DNA of 64,000 bases from Eubacteriaceae bacterium (GCA_910574915.1 CAJTCR010000004.1:62001-126000); one strand, 5' to 3'; numbered from the stretch's first letter, positions 7,789 to 15,930 are shown. Made by a program: numbers and translations. The notes: generated by a model not told the origin, from the letters alone.

Positions 7789-8640
7789 ATGAACGAAAAT
7801 TACAAAAATTCTTACAAATCCACAGAAAAAGAATTGGTATCCCTCGCCGTGTACAACGTCGGCTATCAAAAATGCAACCCAAAATACCAGTGGGGCCCTG
7901 GCATACGCGACCATTATCTGATCCACCACATTATTGCCGGAAAAGGGCGCTTAAAAGTAAACCAGACCATCTATGACCTGGCAGCGGGTGATTCGTTTTT
8001 GATTTATCCCGATACGGAAGCTTCCTACACTGCGGATGAATCCGATCCTTGGGAATATGCCTGGGTTGGATTTAACGGGTCGGATGCGCCGATTTTACTA
8101 AAAGCGACTGACTTTGCGCCAGCTAACCCTGTGATTACAAACACCCCTTACGGAAAAGAAATTACGCACCAGCTTCGCCATATTTATGAAGTGCGCGGCA
8201 ACGATTTTGAAAGCGCGGTAGAGATGACCGGGCGGCTGTATATGGCGCTTGCGCTTTTTGTAAAAGGCGCGGAGCATAAGCCGGTGCAGAACAACTACTA
8301 TACTTATGTGCAAAAAGCAGTCGAATATATTGCGGCACACTACTCTTACCAGATCACCATTGAAGATATTGCCGCCTACGTAGGGTTAAGCCGCAGCCAT
8401 CTGTTCCGTTCTTTTGAGGCAGTCTTGCATCTTTCGCCAAAAGAATACCTGTCGCAGTTTCGGATCAAGCAGGCATGTTACCTGCTGCGCCATTCCAGCC
8501 TGTCCATTACGGCGATCGCCAATTCCGTCGGGTTTGAAAGCAGCCTGTATTTTTCCAAAGCGTTTAAAAAGGCAAAACAGATGCCGCCGCGGGATTATAA
8601 GCAAAAATACAGTGAATGCAAAGATCCCCACCAGGAATGA
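7789..8640 (+). CDS. AraC family transcriptional regulator
   Basis: Residues 20-150 form a cupin-like sugar-sensing domain (RDHYLIHHIIAGKGRL, AGDSFLIYPDTEASYTAD, PWEYAWVGFNG). Residues 180-280 hold the two AraC HTH motifs (ITIEDIAAYVGLSRSHLFRS and LSITAIANSVGFESSLYFSK) and the closing P-x-x-Y (PPRDYKQKY). This architecture matches activators of sugar utilisation genes such as MsmR. The ribosome site agaaaggag supports the start. The target is not adjacent: galE is divergent and the next gene is convergent. Confidence 0.92.
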   Translation: MNENYKNSYKSTEKELVSLAVYNVGYQKCNPKYQWGPGIRDHYLIHHIIAGKGRLKVNQTIYDLAAGDSFLIYPDTEASYTADESDPWEYAWVGFNGSDAPILLKATDFAPANPVITNTPYGKEITHQLRHIYEVRGNDFESAVEMTGRLYMALALFVKGAEHKPVQNNYYTYVQKAVEYIAAHYSYQITIEDIAAYVGLSRSHLFRSFEAVLHLSPKEYLSQFRIKQACYLLRHSSLSITAIANSVGFESSLYFSKAFKKAKQMPPRDYKQKYSECKDPHQE

Positions 8641-8650
8641 TGGGGATCTT
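8621..8650. terminator. Hairpin between convergent araC-type and SDR genes
   Basis: Perfect 10-base arms aagatcccca and tggggatctt surround the stop codon of the upstream gene, which sits in the loop end. No clear T-run follows on either strand. Confidence 0.4.
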
Positions 8651-8666
8651 AAGACATGCGGCTGTT

Positions 8667-9467
8667 TTACGGACGTAAGCCCATGCCGCCTTCCAGTGTA
8701 AGCGTCTCGCCTGTCAGATACTTGAAATCCTCTGAGGCAAGCTGGACGCATACTCTGCCGATTTCCAGCTCCGAATCGCCGTAATGTCCAGCCGGAGGCA
8801 TCTTGACATTTTCTTTAAACGCATCCGGGTATGCTTTTTGGAACTGCTCAAGCTGTGCCGTCCATGCCAGCGGGCAAATGATATTGACATTGATCCCGTC
8901 CTTTGCCCATTCTGTAGCAGCAACGCGCGTCAGCCCGCGGATGCCTTCTTTTGCAGCAGCGTAGGCGCATTGCCCGAAATTGCCAAATAAGCCTGCGCCG
9001 GAAGCAAAATTGATCACCGTACCTTTCGTTTCTTTTAAATGCGGATAACATGCTTTCATATAATAAAACGCCGCATACAGCCCCGAATACACGGCAAGGT
9101 CAAACTGCTCCGTCGTATGGTCTGCGAGCGTAACCCCTGACGCAGACGCCTGCGCATTGTTAATTAACACGTCGATCCTGCCAAATGTATCCTTTGCCTG
9201 TTTTACTACATTTGCCACGACAGCCTCATTATCCGCGCCTGCATTGACGTCTGCCTGCACCGTAAGCACTTGAATGTGATACAGGCGTTCCAGCTCTTCT
9301 TTCGCATCTGTCAGCTTTTTTACATTCCGCCCGGTAATCACAAGATTTGCCCCTTCTTTTGCGTAAGCCGCTGCGATCCCGTAGCCGATCGAGCCGCACC
9401 TGCCGTCACTGAGCACTGCCCTGCCTGCGCCGGTAATAATCGCTGTCTTTCCTTTTAAAAAGCTCAT
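8667..9467 (-). CDS. Short-chain dehydrogenase/reductase
   Basis: The 266-residue protein has the SDR fold signatures: a TGxxx nucleotide-binding start, NNAQ near residue 112, active-site serine in VINFASGAG and the YxxxK pair in YAAAKEG. The first glycine motif is unusual: TGAGRAVLSDGRCGSIGYGIA carries an insertion between the usual TGxxxGIG elements (residues 12-32). The C terminus (YLTGETLTLEGGMGLRP) is standard. It is a NAD(P)-dependent oxidoreductase of unknown substrate; nothing in the neighbourhood fixes it. The start has an aggaggt site. Confidence 0.85.
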   Translation of the reverse strand: MSFLKGKTAIITGAGRAVLSDGRCGSIGYGIAAAYAKEGANLVITGRNVKKLTDAKEELERLYHIQVLTVQADVNAGADNEAVVANVVKQAKDTFGRIDVLINNAQASASGVTLADHTTEQFDLAVYSGLYAAFYYMKACYPHLKETKGTVINFASGAGLFGNFGQCAYAAAKEGIRGLTRVAATEWAKDGINVNIICPLAWTAQLEQFQKAYPDAFKENVKMPPAGHYGDSELEIGRVCVQLASEDFKYLTGETLTLEGGMGLRP

Positions 9468-9531
9468 AGTAGTACCTCCTCATTGATTATCATACCTTTA
9501 TTGTATGTCATTTCATAAAAACAGGCAAGCC

Positions 9532-10599
9532 TTACATATGGAGCACGCCTGTATCCAGCAATTCCAAAAACTCCTTTTCTTCGCGCAGAAAGTCATATTC
9601 CGGGTCGTTTTTTAACATCGTAAGAAGCGGCGGCAGCAGTTTTTCTGACAGGCTGACTCCTTCTTTAGGCACCGTTTTTTCATACAGCAGATAATACAGC
9701 GGCGACTGGTGCATCTTCCACGGTTTTGCCGCAGCGCTTAGCATCTGCTTGATTACCGCAATGCTTTCTTTAACGTGCTTTTGTTTTCTCGCTACCGCTT
9801 CTGTGCCGATCAGCCCCATATAACCCCCAAAGTCAAACACCTCCGCTGCCTGCTTCACCTTTTTTGCCACTTCTTCTGCCGTATGTTCTTCTCCACGCGC
9901 AAGCTCAGCCTCCACCAGCCTGCTTAAAATACCCATCACACTGTTTGCTGTCTGCAAAAGGATCTTTTCTAACAGCCTCACCGCTTCCTCTGCCTGCCCC
10001 TGCTTTAGAAAAAGGTCTGCCTCAAACAAGTGCTTATTAAGCTGGCATGGCTCTGGCAGCCGGTCTAAGATCTTTTCTGCTTTCTCATAATCGCCGCTTT
10101 GCAAATATTGGGAAGCTGCCATAAATCCAGCCCTGTTTTTTACTTCCTCATCCTCGCAGTCCATAGCACGCTCATACCACGCAGTAACAAGCTGTCTGTA
10201 CATCTCCTGTTCTAAAAACTGTTCACCGGACATTATAAGGCTCCCCTGTACGACATTTGCCATGCCTTCTAATAAAGCGCCGCAGGCTGGATACTCCCGA
10301 ATCTTTTCTTTCGCCAGCGCAATCCCCGCGTCCATTCCATCGTCTCTGATTTTCGCAATAACTTCTTCCTGGGCACGCTGGATTTCCTGGCTGCTTAACG
10401 TTTCCTGAAAGCAAAACAGTGTATTAAGGTCTGTTTTTAACAGCCTTGCAAGCTTTGGTACAAGCGTAATATCGGGATAGGTAGCCCCTTTTTCCCATTT
10501 ATGGACTGCCTGTGCGGACACACCTACGCACTCCGCTACCTGCTCCTGCGTCATCCCAAGCGCCCGGCGCCTTTCATAGATGATATTGTGCATTGCCAT
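9532..10599 (-). CDS. XRE-type regulator with tetratricopeptide-like C-terminal domain
   Basis: Residues 4-62 form a Cro/CI HTH (IIYERRRALGMTQEQVAECV, GVSAQAVHKWEKGATYPDI). The remaining 290 residues are helical and Ala/Leu/Glu-rich with TPR-like repeats (DYEKAEKILDRLPEPC, QAEEAVRLLEKILLQ). This resembles Rap/PlcR-like or Lachnospiraceae stress regulators in overall form only. An excellent site, aggaggaaaa, sets the start at 10599. It is a single gene; no target is evident. Confidence 0.85.
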   Translation of the reverse strand: MAMHNIIYERRRALGMTQEQVAECVGVSAQAVHKWEKGATYPDITLVPKLARLLKTDLNTLFCFQETLSSQEIQRAQEEVIAKIRDDGMDAGIALAKEKIREYPACGALLEGMANVVQGSLIMSGEQFLEQEMYRQLVTAWYERAMDCEDEEVKNRAGFMAASQYLQSGDYEKAEKILDRLPEPCQLNKHLFEADLFLKQGQAEEAVRLLEKILLQTANSVMGILSRLVEAELARGEEHTAEEVAKKVKQAAEVFDFGGYMGLIGTEAVARKQKHVKESIAVIKQMLSAAAKPWKMHQSPLYYLLYEKTVPKEGVSLSEKLLPPLLTMLKNDPEYDFLREEKEFLELLDTGVLHM

Positions 10600-10737
10600 T
10601 TGGTTTTCCTCCTGCTTTTCTGTATTTTTGTAAGTTTTTTATGAACTGTGTTTACTATAACAGACGCAGGTTTTGTACACAATGAAGCGGTTGTTGAAAA
10701 CAAGGTAAAAAAATCAACCTGGGGTTTTATCTAGGAG

Positions 10738-10878
10738 TTACAGAACCTTGTTTTTTCTTCTTTTTTTTATTTCATCGAAATCATAAACCTTTTGTGTACT
10801 TTCCAGCAAAGCCTGTCCGTCGTCGTCTTTGGAGCGTTCCCCCAAAGTACTGTATATTTTCGATTCATCCAACTGCAT
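10738..10878 (-). CDS. Small acidic/basic protein, 46 residues, downstream of an ATPase
   Basis: The frame extends to an ATG at 10926, but that overlaps the ATPase and lacks a ribosome site. The ATG at 10876-10878 has aggggatta eight bases upstream and begins 13 bases after the ATPase stop, so I take it as the start. The product (MQLDESKIYSTLGERSKDDD at the start, KKRRKNKVL at the end) has no recognised domain. Close spacing makes it a likely co-expressed partner of the ATPase. Confidence 0.5.
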   Translation of the reverse strand: MQLDESKIYSTLGERSKDDDGQALLESTQKVYDFDEIKKRRKNKVL

Positions 10879-10891
10879 GTCTAATCCCCTG

Positions 10892-12172
10892 TCATAAGTA
10901 TTCCAACGGGCGATATAACCGTTCATAAATTTGATCTGTATGTTCTGTTACATCCCGTGTCTGAAACAGATTTTTACCCGCTTCTTCCATCAAATAATAA
11001 TGTCCGTTCTCTTTTAACCGTTCATCCGCCATTTTTACTTCCAGTGCCCGGATGAAATACGGGCTGTGCGAGTTTACAATAGAACGGATTCCCATATGTT
11101 TATACAGCAAGACCAATATTTCTGCAAATTCTAAATGCCACTGCGGATGCAGGTTTGTCTCCGGCTCATCAATCATTAAGATGCTGTTTCTCTTTAACTT
11201 TCCTTTTTCAATTAAAGACTGGATGACAAGAAAATTTTTCATCCCTGAAGCCACATTTCCAAGATCCACAGACTGATGCAGAACTTCATCCTGAAAGAAA
11301 ATTTTTCCAGAAGGCAGTTTTTCCAGCTTTCCATGAAGCACCTCTTCCAAAATCTCCTTTACGAACGCTGTATTTTTTTCCATTTCTCTGTGTTCTTCTA
11401 AAGACGGCTCTGTTTTTTGCGACATCAGTGCGGATTGCAGATCGGATTCTGTAGAATGCGTTACTGATGCAAAGGCAGGCTTATTCACCAGATCCAGTAA
11501 ATGATACGCAGGCAGGTAAAATACCTCGGGCTCCTGGTTGACTGAGTATCTGATCTTGGCGACTTTATTTTCCCGGATATCCATAAAATAGTTTTCCATG
11601 CCAGATACAATCTCTATCGACGTGAAACTATTATTATGCAGGCTGTTAATCTGTCCTTTCCATAGATTACGCAAATACATTTCCGCTATATAGATCAAAT
11701 CCTCTTCTACATCCCGTACCGCAATTTTTTGAATTTTCTCATAAACAGGTTTTAAAATGTCGTCTGAAAAAAATTCATTCCTTCCTTTCGTACCCGTAAC
11801 AAAATCCTGATATTCGTTCCACGTTTCCTTAAATATATTTTTTATCAGGCCAAAATCGTCCTGCCGCACATTCATAAAGCCAATTAAGTATTCCTTCATT
11901 TTCAGTATAATTTCTGAAAAAAACTCTCTTGGCAAATAGTCATATCCATGCTGCCCCAAATCATATCTCAAATTTTGAAAATAATCGCTCAGGCTGCGTA
12001 CGCGTACTTCTCCTGCCTTATATATCGGATTTCGAAACGTACGGAAGGTAAGATAGGCTGCTTTTAAAATCGTACTTTTTCCCATATTATTATAACCAGC
12101 GATGACTGTCAGCCCGTCCAGCATAAGATCTGCTTTTCGTACCTTCGCTGCATTTTTTATATTAATCTGCAT
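10892..12172 (-). CDS. AAA ATPase of the AAA_15/OLD-like type, no nuclease domain
   Basis: The start at 12172 (MQINIKNAAKVRKADLMLDG) is chosen for its ribosome site agaaagga and standard N terminus; the longer frame covers the upstream gene. The Walker A loop GYNNMGKST lies near residue 27 and the Walker B ILMIDEPETNLHP near residue 350, followed by RSIVNSHSPYFIRALEV. The long helical insert between them is typical of SMC/RecF-like ATPases. At 426 residues there is no TOPRIM or HNH effector. A short gene follows and two small transporters precede. Such ATPases often act in defence with a partner protein. Confidence 0.75.
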   Translation of the reverse strand: MQINIKNAAKVRKADLMLDGLTVIAGYNNMGKSTILKAAYLTFRTFRNPIYKAGEVRVRSLSDYFQNLRYDLGQHGYDYLPREFFSEIILKMKEYLIGFMNVRQDDFGLIKNIFKETWNEYQDFVTGTKGRNEFFSDDILKPVYEKIQKIAVRDVEEDLIYIAEMYLRNLWKGQINSLHNNSFTSIEIVSGMENYFMDIRENKVAKIRYSVNQEPEVFYLPAYHLLDLVNKPAFASVTHSTESDLQSALMSQKTEPSLEEHREMEKNTAFVKEILEEVLHGKLEKLPSGKIFFQDEVLHQSVDLGNVASGMKNFLVIQSLIEKGKLKRNSILMIDEPETNLHPQWHLEFAEILVLLYKHMGIRSIVNSHSPYFIRALEVKMADERLKENGHYYLMEEAGKNLFQTRDVTEHTDQIYERLYRPLEYL

Positions 12173-12222
12173 TTCTGTCCTTTCTGTGTCAAAGTTTCTA
12201 CTAACTGCTTGATACTCCAATA

Positions 12223-12549
12223 TCAGACTGCCACACACGCCGCGCCTAACACAATACAGACAACACCCAGGATCTTTTTCTTCGTAATCGTCTCCTGCAA
12301 GATCCGATACGACAGCACCATCGTCCATATATAAGTGACTGATGAAAGCGGCAGCACGACGGAATAGTCCAGATACCGCAGTACAACAATATTAATCGCG
12401 GCAGCGGCAAGGTATAAAAATCCGCCGATATACAGATTCCTATTGAGCAGAAGCTGCAAAAATCCGTCGCTGCCTGACGCTCTTTTCAAGAAAATGGAAG
12501 CGACTGCTCCCATCAATGTCATACACAAAATCATCGCAAAGTAAATCAT
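12223..12549 (-). CDS. Small DMT-superfamily (EamA/SMR-like) transporter subunit B
   Basis: The 108-residue protein has four membrane segments (MIYFAMILCMTLMGAVASIF, LYIGGFLYLAAAAINIVVL, YSVVLPLSSVTYIWTMVLSY, ILGVVCIVLGAACVAV). Its ATG overlaps the stop of the upstream subunit by four bases (ATGA) with ggaggag upstream, so the two are translationally coupled. Paired four-helix proteins of this kind form heterodimers, as in ArnEF or paired SMR exporters. The substrate is unknown. Confidence 0.75.
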   Translation of the reverse strand: MIYFAMILCMTLMGAVASIFLKRASGSDGFLQLLLNRNLYIGGFLYLAAAAINIVVLRYLDYSVVLPLSSVTYIWTMVLSYRILQETITKKKILGVVCIVLGAACVAV

Positions 12550-12887
12550 TGTGTGTCTCCTCCTCCAATCAGCACGACACCTGATGTAATAATCATAATC
12601 CCTGCCACCTTTAACGGTGTGATCGCTTCTTTTAATACGAAAAATCCAAGTACGGCGCTCAGTACATAATTGGTGCTTAACATTGGCTGCAAGACCGATA
12701 CGCTTCCATAGCGGTAGGCGATCAGCATAAGCAGCGCGCCAAGCCCGTACAGCCCGAACCCAAGCAGCAGGTACAGTATTCCGTTTGTCACAGACAGCTT
12801 CCACAATAGCTGCCCGACGCAAGCCAATACCGCTGCCACAATCATCAGCAAAATCCCTTTTTTATTTTTTTCAAATGACTCCCGCAT
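12546..12887 (-). CDS. Small DMT-superfamily (EamA/SMR-like) transporter subunit A
   Basis: The start at 12887 (MRESFEKNKKGILLMIVAAV) has a perfect ggaggaaat site; the longer frame does not. The 113-residue protein has four hydrophobic helices, a conserved small-residue helix (GQLLWKLSVTNG) and the EamA-like end VLKEAITPLKVAGIMIITSG. It is coupled to subunit B by an ATGA overlap. Together they would form one membrane exporter or lipid-carrier flippase-like unit. Confidence 0.75.
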   Translation of the reverse strand: MRESFEKNKKGILLMIVAAVLACVGQLLWKLSVTNGILYLLLGFGLYGLGALLMLIAYRYGSVSVLQPMLSTNYVLSAVLGFFVLKEAITPLKVAGIMIITSGVVLIGGGDTQ

Positions 12888-12929
12888 ATTTCCTCCCTGT
12901 GCACGGATGCATACAATGACATACAAAAT

Positions 12930-12959
12930 ACCCCCGCAAACAATCCTGTTTACGAGGGT
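12930..12959 (-). terminator. Terminator of the infC-rpmI-rplT operon
   Basis: The minus strand reads accctcgtaaaca-ggat-tgtttgcgggggt, a 13-base stem with a four-base loop, followed by attttgtatg. It lies 15 bases past the rplT stop. Confidence 0.75.
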
Positions 12960-12974
12960 CAAAAAGCTTGTCCA

Positions 12975-13331
12975 TTAAGCGGCTTTTTCTTTTGCGATTG
13001 CCGCTAATTTTGCAAAGCCTTCAGCATCATTTACTGCCATATCTGCTAACACTTTACGATTTAAGTCAATGTTTGCCAGTTTTAAGCCATGCATAAATTT
13101 GCTGTAAGAAATGCCGTTCATTCTTGCAGCCGCATTGATACGTGCAATCCAAAGGCCGCGGAACTGTCTCTTTCTTTCTTTACGTCCTTTATAAGAGGAT
13201 GCCAGTGCGCGCATCACAGACTGTTTTGCAACACGGTACTGTTTGGAACGCGCGCCTCTGTAACCTTTTGCCAGTTTTAATACTTTTTTATGTTTTTTCT
13301 TTGCGTTTAAGCCGCCTTTTATTCTTGCCAT
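12975..13331 (-). CDS. rplT: Large-subunit ribosomal protein L20
   Basis: The 118-residue basic protein has the L20 signature ([60 protein letters not shown]). It binds 23S rRNA early in 50S assembly and, in Firmicutes, represses its own operon through the leader RNA found upstream of infC here. The start has an aaggagga site. It is the last gene of the operon. Confidence 0.98.
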   Translation of the reverse strand: MARIKGGLNAKKKHKKVLKLAKGYRGARSKQYRVAKQSVMRALASSYKGRKERKRQFRGLWIARINAAARMNGISYSKFMHGLKLANIDLNRKVLADMAVNDAEGFAKLAAIAKEKAA

Positions 13332-13353
13332 GTCTGATCTCCTCCTTCATTTA

Positions 13354-13551
13354 TTAAATGTATGGTAAAATCTGCTTCATGTTCTTTACATTTGATGCGT
13401 CAACAGTGGTTGCTTTTCTCAGATTTCTCTTTGTCTTTGGAGACTTCTTTGTTAAAATATGTCTCTTATACGCTTTATTTCTTTTTAATTTACCTGAGCC
13501 TGTCACTTTGAAGCGTTTAGCGGCTGATCTTTTTGTTTTCATTTTTGGCAT
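13354..13551 (-). CDS. rpmI: Large-subunit ribosomal protein L35
   Basis: The 65-residue lysine-rich product has the L35 pattern ([20 protein letters not shown], then [15 protein letters not shown]). It lies 22 bases before rplT and 36 bases after infC, the conserved order, with an aggaggt ribosome site. Confidence 0.97.
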   Translation of the reverse strand: MPKMKTKRSAAKRFKVTGSGKLKRNKAYKRHILTKKSPKTKRNLRKATTVDASNVKNMKQILPYI

Positions 13552-13587
13552 GATTTATGACCTCCTTATAATTAAGTTATCCCTATT

Positions 13588-14094
13588 TCACTTTTTTTCT
13601 GCCAGCACCATGCTGATTGCGCGTCCTTCGACTTTTGGTGCTTTTTCCACTACTGCCACCTCTTCCAGCTCTTTTGCAATATCATCTAAAATATGCCTGC
13701 TGGCCTGCATATGCGCCATCTCGCGGCCGCGGAAACGAAGCGTAATCTTTACTTTATTTCCTTTTGTCACGAATTTTCTAGCAGCGTTAATTTTGGTATT
13801 CAAATCATTTTCTTCAATATTGGGCGAAAGACGTACTTCCTTAAGCTCCACTACCTTCTGCTTTTTTCTGGCTTCTTTTTCTTTTCTTGCCAGCTCATAA
13901 CGGTATTTCCCATAATCGATAATTTTGCATACCGGCGGCTTCGCTGTCGGAGCAATCTTCACTAAATCAAGTTCTGCCTCCTGCGCAAGCTTCATCGCTT
14001 CTTTTGCGGACATGATTCCAAGCTGCTGCCCGTCTTCACCAATTACACGAACTTCCCTGTCACGGATCTGTTCATTAATCATTAAATCACTAAT
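13588..14094 (-). CDS. infC: Translation initiation factor IF-3, probable AUU start
   Basis: The protein has the IF-3 N-domain (MINEQIRDREVRVIGEDGQQ, LGIMSAKEAM), the lysine-rich linker and the C-domain (RGREMAHMQASRHILDDI). An ATG exists at 14082, but the ribosome site GGAGG at 14104-14108 is 21 bases away from it. Four codons upstream, ATT at 14092-14094 sits nine bases from GGAGG, giving the N terminus (M)ISDLMINEQIRD as in relatives. A non-AUG start lets IF-3 autoregulate, as known for E. coli infC. With that start the product is 168 residues. Confidence 0.93.
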   Translation of the reverse strand: MSDLMINEQIRDREVRVIGEDGQQLGIMSAKEAMKLAQEAELDLVKIAPTAKPPVCKIIDYGKYRYELARKEKEARKKQKVVELKEVRLSPNIEENDLNTKINAARKFVTKGNKVKITLRFRGREMAHMQASRHILDDIAKELEEVAVVEKAPKVEGRAISMVLAEKK

Positions 14095-14117
14095 GGTTTT
14101 ACACCTCCAAAAAAAAT

Positions 14118-14246
14118 AAAGTGGATCGGCAGAACATCCACTTTCTAAGACACCGCCCGGCAGCCCGGAGCGATATTGTCGTTATAAACGCTTAGTCACA
14201 CAATTATGCTAAGGTGAGAGTGGATACTCTACTTTGTTTTTACAAC
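14118..14246 (-). ncRNA. infC-rpmI-rplT (L20) leader RNA with attenuator
   Basis: Between the promoter at 14253-14281 and the infC ribosome site lies about 140 bases of structured leader. It ends in a perfect nine-pair hairpin (aaagtggat with atccacttt, 14118-14144) followed on the minus strand by a long T-run (14109-14117) that directly abuts the GGAGG. This is an intrinsic attenuator. Position and gene order match the Firmicute L20 leader, where L20 binding favours termination. Confidence 0.85.
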
Positions 14247-14252
14247 GTGTAT

Positions 14253-14281
14253 AGAATAGCATACCTTACGATCGGAGTCAA
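14253..14281 (-). promoter_or_regulatory. Promoter of the infC operon
   Basis: On the minus strand TTGACT (14276-14281) and TATTCT (14253-14258) are 17 bases apart. It lies just beyond the stop of the DUF2164 gene. Confidence 0.7.
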
Positions 14282-14293
14282 TACTTTTTTGAC

Positions 14294-14557
14294 CTAATTT
14301 TCATTTTTATACAAAGTACCATAATCGCAATCTAAGTTGTCCATCATCTTTACAAACCACTTTTTCGCATCATCCAGCGCCTGGTTGTATATGATCGGCG
14401 CCATTTTTTCTTCAAATAAATTTAATATCTGCATCTGCTCGATAATATTGACTTCTTCACCGCGTTCATCTATATAAAACGCCTTTATTTCATCCTTTAG
14501 CTGCTGTTTTTGCGCATCTGACAGATTTACGCACAAAAGACGTTCTTTCTTTTTCAT
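14294..14557 (-). CDS. DUF2164 family protein
   Basis: The 87-residue protein begins MKKKERLLCVNLSDAQKQQL and ends with the conserved IIYNQALDDAKKWFVKMMDN and YGTLYKN, which identify DUF2164. These are small cytoplasmic proteins of unknown function. A ggagagc site precedes the start. It is a monocistronic gene immediately upstream of the infC promoter. Confidence 0.8.
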   Translation of the reverse strand: MKKKERLLCVNLSDAQKQQLKDEIKAFYIDERGEEVNIIEQMQILNLFEEKMAPIIYNQALDDAKKWFVKMMDNLDCDYGTLYKNEN

Positions 14558-14600
14558 CCTATGCTCTCCTTTGTCAGGTCATTGATTTTGAAAATAATTC

Positions 14601-14629
14601 TTGAAAACTGTCTGCGTCTATGGTATATT
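14601..14629 (+). promoter_or_regulatory. Promoter of the type I antitoxin RNA
   Basis: TTGAAA at 14601-14606 and TATATT at 14624-14629 with an exact 17-base spacer, pointing toward the toxin 3' end on the opposite strand. Confidence 0.75.
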
Positions 14630-14636
14630 GTTTTCA

Positions 14637-14727
14637 TTAAGGGAGCAACCGCCAATAAAGTGGTTGACCTCCAAGACTTAGAAAAGCCTACTGAATCCGG
14701 TCAAGATTACAAGGTAGGCTTTTTATT
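14637..14727 (+). ncRNA. Antisense RNA, antitoxin of a type I toxin-antitoxin pair
   Basis: Transcription from the promoter at 14601-14629 would start near 14636 and stop at a strong terminator: arms aaaagcctac (14682-14691) and gtaggctttt (14714-14723), then tattttc. The RNA is about 90 bases. It runs opposite to the toxin transcript and overlaps its 3' end, the TxpA/RatA arrangement known in Bacillus and Enterococcus. Pairing would block toxin translation or trigger decay. Confidence 0.75.
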
Positions 14728-14818
14728 TTCGCTTGTTGTTCCTATCTATGTAGGCAAACAGCGCGATCAGAAAGTTACCGCCCAATAGTAATAGGCTCAA
14801 TACTTGGTATGTGTCCAT
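14723..14818 (-). CDS. Small hydrophobic type I toxin (putative holin-like toxin family)
   Basis: The 31-residue product begins MDTYQVLSLLLLGGNFLIAL, continues FAYIDRNNKRK and so has one membrane helix and a basic tail, the TxpA/BsrG/holin-like toxin design. It has a strong site (gggaggtg) six bases before the ATG. Its promoter is on the minus strand: TTGCGG (14912-14917) and TATATT (14889-14894), 17 bases apart. The opposite-strand RNA at 14637-14727 covers its 3' end. Such toxins damage the membrane when unpaired from their RNA antitoxin. Confidence 0.8.
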   Translation of the reverse strand: MDTYQVLSLLLLGGNFLIALFAYIDRNNKRK

Positions 14819-14888
14819 TCGCACCACCTCCCTTCCTTTTGAATATCAGGAGGCTTACCACCTTGTAATACGATTGCTCTTGTCTGAC

Positions 14889-14917
14889 AATATAACATAT
14901 TTTTCTAAGCGCCGCAA
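14889..14917 (-). promoter_or_regulatory. Promoter of the type I toxin mRNA
   Basis: Minus-strand TTGCGG (14912-14917) and TATATT (14889-14894) with a 17-base spacer, about 65 bases before the toxin ATG. Confidence 0.65.
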
Positions 14918-14998
14918 TCCCCTCTTTTTAAATCTTGACTTTTTCACCGCACCCCAATATACTAATGTGGTCACAATAGGAAACAGATCAGGCAGACT

Positions 14999-15919
14999 AT
15001 GGAAAGGAACCATGCAAGTCATGGCAATACGACAATGAACACAACCACAAACCAAACAGCAACTGCACCAAATGCAGACACACGTATCATCGACATGCAT
15101 GTGCATTCTTCTGCATCCGACGGCACATTTTCTCCGAGTGCACTGCTTTTAGAAGCAAAAAAAGCAGGGCTTGCAGCGATGGCACTAACAGACCATGATA
15201 CGATGGACGGCATACAGGAAGCCGAGGCAGCAGCAGCAAAGCTTGGAATCGAGCTGGTTCCAGGCGTAGAGATTTCCACTGAGTACCACGGGCGCGAGAT
15301 CCATGTGCTTGGCTACTATGTATCGCCGGAATATCCAAGGTTAAAAGCTATGCTGGAAGAATTTCGTGATTTTCGCGCGACACGCAACGAGCGTATGGTC
15401 GAGCGGCTTCGGGAAGAAGGCTTTTCCATTACAATGGAAGCGCTTGTAAAAAAATTCCCGGACAGCGTACTGACAAGGGCACATGTAGCAAGATACTTAT
15501 GCGAGACAGGACAGCTCCCTGATATCCGCACGGTGTTTGCCGAATACCTTGGCGAGAACTGCCGCTGTTATATCCAAAGGCCAAAGATTTCCCCTGTAGA
15601 AGCCGTTACCCTGATTTTGGAAGCAGGCGGTATTGCCGTACTCGCCCACCCGGTACTCTGCAACCTGCCGGAAGAGGAACGAAGACAGATGATCCAGGAA
15701 ATGAAGGATGCGGGCATGTGCGGGCTGGAAGCGGTTTATTCTGAAAATACGGCTGAGGATGAAGCACATATGCGCAGCCTTGCAAAAGAATACGGGCTGC
15801 TGTTAAGCGGCGGGTCAGATTTTCACGGTAGCAACAAGCCGGATATTAAGCTTGGTGTCGGAAAAGGGAATCTGCATATTCCGTATGCATTTTTGCAGGG
15901 ATTGAAGGATAGGAGATAG
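14999..15919 (+). CDS. PHP-domain phosphoesterase (YciV/TrpH-like)
   Basis: From residue 30 the PHP motifs are clear: DMHVHSSASDGTFSP, LTDHDTMDG, VPGVEISTEYHGREIHVLGY, then GIAVLAHPVLCN and SGGSDFHGSNKPD. These carry the histidine/aspartate metal ligands. The family includes RNase AM/TrpH, which degrades 3',5'-nucleoside bisphosphates and short RNAs from the 5' end. The first 28 residues are low-complexity (Asn/Thr-rich) and the ribosome site before 14999 is weak; starts at 15035 or later are possible. Confidence 0.85.
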   Translation: MERNHASHGNTTMNTTTNQTATAPNADTRIIDMHVHSSASDGTFSPSALLLEAKKAGLAAMALTDHDTMDGIQEAEAAAAKLGIELVPGVEISTEYHGREIHVLGYYVSPEYPRLKAMLEEFRDFRATRNERMVERLREEGFSITMEALVKKFPDSVLTRAHVARYLCETGQLPDIRTVFAEYLGENCRCYIQRPKISPVEAVTLILEAGGIAVLAHPVLCNLPEEERRQMIQEMKDAGMCGLEAVYSENTAEDEAHMRSLAKEYGLLLSGGSDFHGSNKPDIKLGVGKGNLHIPYAFLQGLKDRR

Positions 15920-15930
15920 TTTTTTTACTT

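Noticed and set aside
8667-9467. Bile-acid hydroxysteroid dehydrogenase label for the SDR
   Set aside because: Generic SDR motifs only; the sequence does not match the 7-beta type I know, and no bile-acid genes are adjacent.
14561-14788. 75-codon plus-strand frame
   Set aside because: It coincides with the antitoxin RNA and runs through its promoter and terminator; no ribosome site. The RNA and the minus-strand toxin explain the region better.
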